Both the position numbers and the translations under genes were made by a program. Of a DNA stretch of 7,311 nt, positions 1 through 4,314 are shown in pieces. The notes under the pieces are model-generated. The model was not told where the DNA came from. It did no database searches and worked only from the letters and a program-made list of their open reading frames with translations. Source of the stretch: Nitrospirae bacterium RBG_13_39_12 (GTDB lineage: Bacteria > Nitrospirota > Thermodesulfovibrionia > Thermodesulfovibrionales > SM23-35); the NCBI GenBank assembly GCA_001805125.1, contig MHEF01000093.1, forward strand, positions 1 to 7,311. Reading direction: 5' to 3'. Within the stretch, counting starts at the first letter, position 1. Each line of letters starts with the position of its first letter.

Positions 1-133
1 CTACAAATATGCCTACCGTGAATTGCATTTTTGAGTTAACCCAAAAAGTGCATATATGCCTATCAGCAAATATTTTTTTTAAGGATTAATGTATGTAAAA
101 ACATAAAAGCGGGAAGATTAGTACAGAAGATGT
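1..133. other. Gene-free left edge downstream of ruvB, with a repeat/hairpin
   Basis: No convincing gene lies here. A 9-bp direct repeat, ATATGCCTA, occurs at 7-15 and 54-62. Between the copies is an imperfect inverted repeat: TGCATTTTTG at 24-33 pairs with CAAAAAGTGCA at 42-52, with one bulged G and a GTTAAC-containing tip. A run of eight T follows at about 71-78. The plus frame starting at base 3 is open from the window edge to a TAA at 87-89, so a gene tail entering from the left cannot be excluded, but nothing in its short translation is recognisable. Confidence 0.4.
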
Positions 134-155
134 AAAAAATGGGTTAAAATAACCC
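134..155 (-). terminator. Intrinsic terminator overlapping the ruvB stop codon
   Basis: Read on the minus strand, GGGTTA, a TTT loop and TAACCC form a 6-bp stem (141-155), followed by an A and then a run of six T (134-139). This is the normal layout of a Rho-independent terminator. It closes the gmhA-ruvC-ruvA-ruvB operon. The TAA stop of ruvB (144-146) lies inside the stem, so the last ruvB codons and the terminator share bases. The stem is short and only half GC, so efficiency may be moderate. Confidence 0.7.
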
Positions 156-1184
156 CTGTGGTAAATTAATGCCAAGGTGCTGATAAGTCCTTCTTGTAGC
201 CTGTCTGCCACGGGGGGTTCTCTCGATTAGCCCTTCCTGAAGGAGATAAGGTTCATAGACATCTTCGATGGTTTCCTTGTCTTCTCTTAATGATGCTGCT
301 ATTGTTTCTATACCAACAGGTCCGCCGTTGAATTTTTCTATAATTGTTAAAAGGAGTTTTCTGTCCATATCATCAAGTCCCTTTTCATCGACATCGAGAG
401 ACAGTAATGAACTTTTTGTTATGTTAAGATCTATCCTTCCATCGCCTTTTACCTGAGCAAAGTCCCTTATGCGTCTTAAAAGTCTGTTAGCAATCCTTGG
501 AGTTCCCCTTGAACGCGTTGCAATCTCAAATGCAGCAACATCATCTATTTCGGTTTTAAGTATACTTGATGAACGAAGGACTATCTGTTTAAGTTCTTCC
601 GGGCTATAGAATTCAAGCCTGTTTATAACGCCAAAACGTTCTCTCAAAGGAGAGGTAAGCAGACCGGTTCTTGTTGTAGCTCCTATCAGTGTAAATTTAG
701 GAAGGTTTAATTTAAGTGTCCTTGCACTTGGCCCCTGTCCTATGATTATGTCAAGCTGATAGTCTTCCATGGCAGGATATAGTATTTCCTCCACTATTCT
801 TGGCAATCTGTGTATTTCATCTATGAAAAGAATATCAAGGTCAGAGAGATTGGTAAGTATGGCAGCAAGGTCACCGGGTCTTTCAATCACAGGACCTGAT
901 GTTGATTTTATATTTACCTTCAGTTCTGTTGCTATGATATGGGAAAGCGTTGTCTTTCCAAGGCCGGGTGGTCCACAAAAGAGTAAATGATCAAGAGGCT
1001 CTTTTCTTTTACCCGTTGCTTCGATGAATACTTTGAGGTTGTCTTTGATCCTTTCCTGCCCTATAAATTCATTAAAAGACCTTGGTCTCAAGGTCAGTTC
1101 AAACCCAAGTTCATCTCCTTCGCCTACCGGGGATAAGGCGGAAGAAATGCCCGGGTTTATTGTCCTGTTATCCTGCTTTTTCAC
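144..1184 (-). CDS. ruvB: RuvB, Holliday junction branch-migration ATPase
   Basis: RuvB is the hexameric AAA+ motor that, loaded by RuvA, drives branch migration of Holliday junctions in recombinational repair. The 346-residue product matches the family in length and motifs: Walker A GPPGLGKTT (71-79), Walker B LFIDEIHR (119-126), sensor 1 GATTR (168-172), the LRERFG segment (180-185) corresponding to the arginine-finger region, sensor 2 GTPR (227-230), and a C-terminal winged-helix domain (about 275-340) ending in the usual GRQAT stretch. The start is GTG at 1184. It overlaps the ruvA stop as GTGA, and CAGGAG is placed 7 nt upstream, which fixes this start. It is the last gene of the operon. 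An N-terminal tail of about 25 residues precedes the conserved LRPRSFNEFIGQ and is a little long but not unusual. Confidence 0.97.
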   Translation of the reverse strand: MKKQDNRTINPGISSALSPVGEGDELGFELTLRPRSFNEFIGQERIKDNLKVFIEATGKRKEPLDHLLFCGPPGLGKTTLSHIIATELKVNIKSTSGPVIERPGDLAAILTNLSDLDILFIDEIHRLPRIVEEILYPAMEDYQLDIIIGQGPSARTLKLNLPKFTLIGATTRTGLLTSPLRERFGVINRLEFYSPEELKQIVLRSSSILKTEIDDVAAFEIATRSRGTPRIANRLLRRIRDFAQVKGDGRIDLNITKSSLLSLDVDEKGLDDMDRKLLLTIIEKFNGGPVGIETIAASLREDKETIEDVYEPYLLQEGLIERTPRGRQATRRTYQHLGINLPQGLF

Positions 1185-1756
1185 CCGACATCTCCTGTAA
1201 GATATTTTAATGCTTCTTTAAGAAGTCCTTCAATATCTTTAGTACCTTTCTTATACGTTTTTTCAAGAGATTCCTGTGCTATAGATTTTTTGTAGCCAAG
1301 GTTTATAAGTGCGGAAAGCGTGTCTTCAAAAACCCTGTCAAAAGGTTCTTTAACCGACGGGAGTTTTTCCTTTAATTCAAGAATTAATCTGTGAGAGGTC
1401 TTCTTTCCCAGGCCAGGTATTCGACAGAGAAGTGCAACGTCCTCAGTCTCTATTGCCTGCAAAAGGTCATTATGGGAAATTCCCGAAAGAATGTTTAATG
1501 CCATTTTGGGTCCTATGCCTGTTATGCCGAGGAGAGTGATGAATATCCTCTTTTCATCCTCTGAGATGAAACCGTAAAGCTGTAAAGCATCCTCGCGCAC
1601 ATGAGTATAAGTATACAGGAAGATATCTTCGCCTTCTTCAGGGAGAACAGATAGGGTGTTAAAAGATACATTTAGTATGTATCCAACGCCACCTACTTCA
1701 ATGATGACATCGTGAGGTTTCTTATGTACCAGTTTTCCTCTTAATGACCCGATCAT
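1181..1756 (-). CDS. ruvA: RuvA, Holliday junction-binding subunit
   Basis: RuvA binds the four-way junction as a tetramer and loads RuvB. The 191-residue product shows the three family domains: an N-terminal OB-fold (about 1-63, starting MIGSLRGKL), a middle domain with two helix-hairpin-helix motifs (GITGIGPKMALNIL at 77-90 and RIPGLGKKTSHRLI at 112-125), and a C-terminal RuvB-contacting domain (about 142-191) after a flexible linker. Residues E55 and D56 sit exactly where the acidic pin of the E. coli protein lies. The ATG at 1756 has a good AAGG ribosome site 6 nt upstream. The gene is 20 bp from ruvC and overlaps ruvB by 4 bp, so translation of ruvA and ruvB is probably coupled. Confidence 0.97.
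   Translation of the reverse strand: MIGSLRGKLVHKKPHDVIIEVGGVGYILNVSFNTLSVLPEEGEDIFLYTYTHVREDALQLYGFISEDEKRIFITLLGITGIGPKMALNILSGISHNDLLQAIETEDVALLCRIPGLGKKTSHRLILELKEKLPSVKEPFDRVFEDTLSALINLGYKKSIAQESLEKTYKKGTKDIEGLLKEALKYLTGDVG
1192..1197 (-). promoter_or_regulatory. ruvB ribosome binding site
   Basis: CAGGAG on the minus strand lies inside the last codons of ruvA, 7 nt before the GTG of ruvB. It is the best Shine-Dalgarno match in the operon and decides the non-ATG start of ruvB. Confidence 0.7.
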
Positions 1757-1776
1757 ATCAGACCTTTTCGCTTCTG

Positions 1777-2388
1777 CTAATCGGACGAGTCCGATAATGC
1801 TTCTTTGAATCTTACATTATTTAAGTGGCATAAAGCTATTGCAAGGGCGTCTGCACTGTCCTCTGTTAGATGGGGGATTTGTGACTTGAGATTAAGGATT
1901 CTAATCACCATATCCTGAACTTGTCTCTTCTCAGCTCTTCCGTAACCGGTAACAGCTTTTTTGACCTCAAGAGCACTGTATTCATAGACGTTTAATCCTT
2001 CTGATGCAGCTGCGAGAAGGGCGATACCTCTTGAATGGCCGAGGTTTAATGCAGCCTTTACACTCTTTGCGAAAAAGATGCGTTCAACTACCATTTCATG
2101 AGGATTATATTTTCTTATGATATCAATAATTGAATCATAAAGGGTTTTTAAACGCAGATACATCGGAGATTTTGGTGGTAAAGTAATTCTGCCTGAGGCG
2201 ATGTATGAGCAGTCAGGCTTGTTAACCTGAAAGGTTTCCGGGTTTTTGAAATTTTGGGTGTCTATTGTCAGATTTTGATTATTTGCTGTTTTTATAAGTC
2301 CATACCCACACATGAGACTTCCCGGGTCTATGCCAAGGATTCTTAAACCATCTACCTGATGCAGGCTATCTTTTCCTTGGCGCTTCAA
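1777..2388 (-). CDS. ruvC: RuvC, Holliday junction resolvase (crossover junction endonuclease)
   Basis: RuvC is the dimeric, metal-dependent nuclease that cuts Holliday junctions symmetrically after RuvAB migration. All four acidic catalytic positions are visible: D21 in GIDPGS, E102 in VVERIF, and D177 and D180 in EDSADALA. The conserved AALNLGHSRG and GYGRAEKRQVQ segments are also present. At 203 residues it is about 30 longer than E. coli RuvC. About 13 extra residues lie at the N-terminus, and about 20-25 extra residues (roughly 36-60) lie between the first strand region and the ASGRI segment. The start is TTG at 2388, inside the gmhA 3' end (23-bp overlap). No ATG or GTG lies between it and the catalytic core, and a stop (TAA) lies 8 codons upstream. 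A CTG at 2364 preceded by AAGGA is an alternative. Function is certain, the exact start is not. Confidence 0.95.
   Translation of the reverse strand: MKRQGKDSLHQVDGLRILGIDPGSLMCGYGLIKTANNQNLTIDTQNFKNPETFQVNKPDCSYIASGRITLPPKSPMYLRLKTLYDSIIDIIRKYNPHEMVVERIFFAKSVKAALNLGHSRGIALLAAASEGLNVYEYSALEVKKAVTGYGRAEKRQVQDMVIRILNLKSQIPHLTEDSADALAIALCHLNNVRFKEALSDSSD
1780..1795. repeat. Perfect inverted repeat at the ruvC 3' end
   Basis: ATCGGAC and GTCCGAT are perfect 7-bp arms separated by only GA. They sit in the last ruvC codons, just before the TAG stop. In the mRNA this can fold as a 6-bp stem with a CUCG loop, about 12 nt before the ruvA ribosome site. It could pace ribosomes or protect the mRNA. With no T-run after it, it is not a terminator. 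Confidence 0.5.
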
Positions 2389-2953
2389 AGAGTATCTCTT
2401 CCACCATCTGACAGATTACATGTCCGAGTGTTATGTGAGTCTCCTGAATCCTTGCGGTATTATCGGATGGAACCATGAATGCATATGTTGCCTTTGATGC
2501 AAGCTTATCTCCCTTTAGGCTGGTTAATGCAACTGTTGTTAACCTGTTCTTCTTTGCAACGTCCATAGCCTTAAGGACATTGGGTGAATTTCCACTGGTA
2601 CTGATTGCGATTACAATATCTCCCTCAACTGCAAGGGCTTTAAGCTGTTTTGCGAACACATCTGAAAAATCATAATCGTTAGCAATTGAGGTAATTACTG
2701 CCATGTCAGTGTTAAGAGCTATAGCAGGAAGCCCGGGACGATCTTTTTTGAATCTGTTTATAAATTCTGCTGCAATGTGAGAGGCATCAGTTGAGCTCCC
2801 GCCATTGCCGAAAAGGATCAGTTTTTTCCCATCACTGAAGGCGTTTGCGATAGATTTTGCAACGTTAATTATTTTGTCGATGTTCTTTTCATCTACGAAA
2901 TTTTGTTTAACAAGGATGCTTTCCTCGAATGCCTTAAGTATTTTGTTTTTCAT
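2366..2953 (-). CDS. gmhA: Sedoheptulose 7-phosphate isomerase (phosphoheptose isomerase), SIS domain
   Basis: GmhA converts sedoheptulose 7-phosphate to D-glycero-D-manno-heptose 7-phosphate, the first step of the ADP-heptose pathway for the LPS inner core. The 195-residue product is a single SIS-fold domain of standard length. Visible signatures are FGNGGSSTDASHIAAEF (48-64), TSIANDYDF (88-96), STSGNSPNV (118-126) and RIQETHITLGHVICQMVE (168-185). H59, E63, Q170 and H178 match the spacing of the E. coli active-site set H61, E65, Q172 and H180. The ATG at 2953 has no recognisable Shine-Dalgarno sequence. It is the first gene of the operon, and its 3' end overlaps the ruvC start. A diadenosine/DnaA-type SIS protein (DiaA) is a related alternative, but the active-site residues favour GmhA. 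Confidence 0.9.
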   Translation of the reverse strand: MKNKILKAFEESILVKQNFVDEKNIDKIINVAKSIANAFSDGKKLILFGNGGSSTDASHIAAEFINRFKKDRPGLPAIALNTDMAVITSIANDYDFSDVFAKQLKALAVEGDIVIAISTSGNSPNVLKAMDVAKKNRLTTVALTSLKGDKLASKATYAFMVPSDNTARIQETHITLGHVICQMVEEILFEAPRKR

Positions 2954-2996
2954 ATCGGTAAGACTGACAGATTTAAACGATATTTAATATTTATTT

Positions 2997-3025
2997 AGAG
3001 TACCCAAATCGGAATTTTATGTCAA
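2997..3025 (-). promoter_or_regulatory. Probable sigma70-type promoter of the gmhA-ruvCAB operon
   Basis: On the minus strand a perfect TTGACA -35 (3020-3025) is followed by a 17-bp spacer and TACTCT (2997-3002). The -10 matches the consensus at only three of six positions, so the promoter would lean on its -35 or on an activator. The predicted start near 2990 would leave a leader of about 37 nt before gmhA. Nothing better precedes the other three genes, consistent with one transcript for all four. Confidence 0.5.
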
Positions 3026-3031
3026 TCGGTT

Positions 3032-3069
3032 AGCTTAGAACATGAGCAGAAAAAATGTTTTGCTAAGCT
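3032..3069. repeat. Bulged inverted repeat just upstream of the gmhA -35
   Basis: AGCTTAG plus AACAT (3032-3043) pairs with ATGTT (3055-3059) and CTAAGCT (3063-3069). This gives 12 bp with a 3-nt bulge and an 11-nt loop. It ends 6 bp from the -35 hexamer of the gmhA promoter. The position suits a regulator site or an RNA stem on an unseen transcript. There is no T-run on either side, so it is not a standard terminator. Confidence 0.45.
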
Positions 3070-3190
3070 TGTCAGGATTGTAACGACTTATTATAAAAAT
3101 AATAGTTTAATAATTTTTATAGACTGAAAATTTGTCTGTTTTTGTCTAAGTTTATTTAATTTTTAGTAAAAACATTTATAAGCTTTCCCC

Positions 3191-3361
3191 ATGAAACAAG
3201 CTGGTTTTATTAAATTTAATATAGCTTTATTTATTTTTATTCAGTTTTATATATTTCTTGACCTTTTAGTATTCCTGTGTAATACTATTGAGCAAAGTTC
3301 CGGAAGTTTTGTTGTATTCAGCCCCAAGGAATATGGACTTTGCGGCTTCTTTATGGCATAA
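3191..3361 (+). CDS. Possible small membrane protein (56 codons), doubtful
   Basis: An ATG-initiated frame of 56 codons ends with TAA at 3359-3361. The predicted peptide has two lysines near the N-terminus (K2, K8) and a long hydrophobic stretch (about 11-30, rich in F, I and L). It ends in a short polar/aromatic tail with two cysteines (C30, C51), so it would be a single-pass membrane peptide. An in-frame TAA lies 9 bases before the ATG, so this is the only start. Against it: there is no Shine-Dalgarno sequence, the T-rich base composition alone tends to produce F/I/L-rich frames, and the likely csp promoter and leader lie inside it. I do not recognise any family. Confidence 0.2.
   Translation: MKQAGFIKFNIALFIFIQFYIFLDLLVFLCNTIEQSSGSFVVFSPKEYGLCGFFMA
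3258..3285 (+). promoter_or_regulatory. Probable csp promoter
   Basis: TTGACC (3258-3263, five of six consensus bases) is followed 16 bp later by TAATAC (3280-3285), a weak -10. TACTAT at 3283-3288 is an alternative with a long spacer. Transcription would start near 3292, exactly at the base of the leader hairpin. That gives an untranslated leader of about 110 nt, a length typical of cold-shock genes. Confidence 0.4.
3292..3343 (+). promoter_or_regulatory. Hairpin at the 5' end of the predicted csp leader
   Basis: GCAAAGTTCC (3292-3301) pairs with GGACTTTGC (3335-3343): 9 bp with one bulged T and a 33-nt loop. A competing A/U helix is possible between TTTTGTT (3307-3313) and AACAAAA (3368-3374), which lies nearer the ribosome site. 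Alternative leader folds are known to act as temperature sensors in E. coli cspA. The same role here is an inference from position only. Confidence 0.35.
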
Positions 3362-3387
3362 CTCCGAAACAAAAGATTATTATTAGC

Positions 3388-3396
3388 AAGGAGGTG
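3388..3396 (+). promoter_or_regulatory. Very strong csp ribosome binding site
   Basis: AAGGAGGTG is a full nine-base match to the anti-Shine-Dalgarno end of 16S rRNA, 8 nt before the ATG at 3405. It is much stronger than the sites of the neighbouring genes and predicts high translation when accessible. Confidence 0.85.
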
Positions 3397-3404
3397 TTGG
3401 CAGC

Positions 3405-3605
3405 ATGGTAAAAGGAACCGTTAAATGGTTCAATGAGTCCAAGGGGTTTGGATTCATCACCAAAGAAGACGGCGGAGATGTTTTTGTTCACTATTCTGAA
3501 ATACAGGGCAATGGCTTCAAGTCTTTGTCTGAAGGTCAGGCAGTGAGCTTCGAAGTTGTTGATGGTCCCAAAGGTCCAAAAGCAGCAAACGTTACAAAAC
3601 TCTAA
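3405..3605 (+). CDS. CspA-family cold-shock / RNA chaperone protein
   Basis: This is a small single-domain OB-fold protein that binds single-stranded RNA and DNA and melts RNA structure, acting in cold adaptation or general RNA chaperoning in the cytoplasm. The 66-residue product is a standard CSD from end to end: MVKGTVKWFNESKGFGFI contains RNP1 (KGFGFI, 13-18), and VFVHYS (26-31) is RNP2. The usual GPKGPKAANV segment sits near the C-terminus. The start is fixed by the perfect Shine-Dalgarno sequence. It is monocistronic, with a probable own promoter, a leader of about 110 nt, and a hairpin 11 nt after the stop. Which csp paralogue (A, C, E or similar) it is cannot be told from sequence alone, so no letter is given. 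Confidence 0.95.
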   Translation: MVKGTVKWFNESKGFGFITKEDGGDVFVHYSEIQGNGFKSLSEGQAVSFEVVDGPKGPKAANVTKL

Positions 3606-3608
3606 GCC

Positions 3609-3642
3609 AAAAAAATGCAGGTCCCGGCAAACCGGGACCTGC
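3609..3642. terminator. Strong hairpin after csp; canonical terminator on the minus strand
   Basis: GCAGGTCCCGG (3617-3627) and CCGGGACCTGC (3632-3642) form a perfect 11-bp GC-rich stem with a CAAA loop. The plus-strand exit (GTATC) has no T-run, but seven A precede the stem (3609-3615). Read leftward, the stem is therefore followed by A and then seven T. It is a textbook Rho-independent terminator for minus-strand transcripts. Its place right after csp suggests it may also define the csp 3' end, for instance as a stabilising stem, but termination there would be atypical. Confidence 0.75.
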
Positions 3643-3727
3643 GTATCAAAACACCCTCAAATATTTCTTACCTAAAAAAATTAAAAAGAAAAATTAAAAT
3701 TATTATTTTTTGAGTACAGCTGGAACA

Positions 3728-3756
3728 TTAACAAAACCATCATTTAAAGTTAAAAT
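3728..3756 (+). promoter_or_regulatory. Probable sigma70-type promoter of the Nudix gene
   Basis: TTAACA (3728-3733), a 17-bp spacer and TAAAAT (3751-3756) match the consensus at five of six bases in each hexamer. The expected start near 3763 leaves a leader of about 20 nt before the ATG at 3783. The Nudix gene therefore looks independently transcribed rather than read through from csp. Confidence 0.6.
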
Positions 3757-3782
3757 AGGTCATTAATATATTCAGGTTGATT

Positions 3783-4292
3783 ATGGAACCAGAAGAATAC
3801 TTGGAAGTAGTTAATTATAAGGGGGAGGTTATCGGTTGCGCAATGAGATCCGAGATTCACGGCAACCCAACCCTGATTCACAGAGTTGTGCATGTACTTG
3901 TGTTTAATAAAAAAAGAGAAATTCTTCTGCAGAAACGCTCACAAAATAAGGATGTTGCACCTGGTAAATGGGATACTTCAGTAGGAGGCCATGTAGGGAT
4001 TGGAGAAGATTTATTATTATCATCAAAAAGAGAGATGGCGGAGGAAATCGGGATAACCGGAAACGAACCTGAATACCTCTATTCGTACATTCACACTAAT
4101 CAATACGAAACAGAGCTTGTTACAACTTATCGTTGTATATATGATGGGGACATTTCATTCAATTTAAACGAGATCGATGAGATAAGATTCTGGAGTTTTG
4201 ATGAGATAAAAGAGGTTATGGGTAAGAATATATTAAGCGATAATTTTGAAAATGAGTTTAAAACCTATCTGAATTATAATATGTTGAAATAA
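3783..4292 (+). CDS. Nudix hydrolase, IPP-isomerase-like/YfcD-like subgroup
   Basis: Nudix enzymes hydrolyse nucleoside diphosphates linked to another group, using divalent metal bound by the Nudix helix. The 169-residue product has a perfect Nudix box (residues 69-91 from this start): G, five residues, E, seven residues, then REMAEEIGI. The layout before it (VVNYKGEVIG near the N-terminus, then HRVVHVLVFN and LLQKRSQNKDVAPGKWDTSVGGHV) resembles the E. coli YfcD / isopentenyl-diphosphate isomerase-like branch. The substrate cannot be predicted. The frame is also open to a TTG at 3777, but CAGGT at 3773-3777 is correctly spaced only for the ATG at 3783. It is convergent with the lipoprotein gene, 22 bp apart. 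No terminator is visible after it. Confidence 0.9.
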   Translation: MEPEEYLEVVNYKGEVIGCAMRSEIHGNPTLIHRVVHVLVFNKKREILLQKRSQNKDVAPGKWDTSVGGHVGIGEDLLLSSKREMAEEIGITGNEPEYLYSYIHTNQYETELVTTYRCIYDGDISFNLNEIDEIRFWSFDEIKEVMGKNILSDNFENEFKTYLNYNMLK

Positions 4293-4314
4293 TAAGCGTT
4301 TCGTTACTAATGAT

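Larger units (their letters stand above)
2954..3404. other. AT-rich divergent intergenic region between gmhA and csp
   Basis: This is the longest stretch without an established gene. From left to right it holds the gmhA leader and promoter, a bulged inverted repeat at 3032-3069, an A/T-only inverted repeat at 3092-3121, a TTTGTCT direct repeat with a 10-bp period (3131-3137 and 3141-3147), a possible small ORF (3191-3361), the probable csp promoter and the csp leader. The minus strand shows only frames of under about 15 codons between 3404 and 3150. Confidence 0.6.

Noticed and set aside
93..106. TATGT-AAAA-ACATA mini-hairpin
   Set aside because: Only five A/T-rich pairs and no T-run in a useful place. 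Likely chance in this base composition.
268..990. Plus-strand frames of 62 and 73 codons
   Set aside because: Antisense shadows of ruvB, with no ribosome site or recognisable protein.
2475..2987. Plus-strand frames of 66 and 60 codons
   Set aside because: Antisense shadows of gmhA.
3181..3204. AGCT...AGCT stem near the small-ORF start
   Set aside because: A 4-bp plus 3-bp stem with a bulge is too weak to support a function.
3777..3782. TTG as the Nudix start
   Set aside because: It would overlap the CAGGT ribosome site. The ATG six bases later is correctly spaced.
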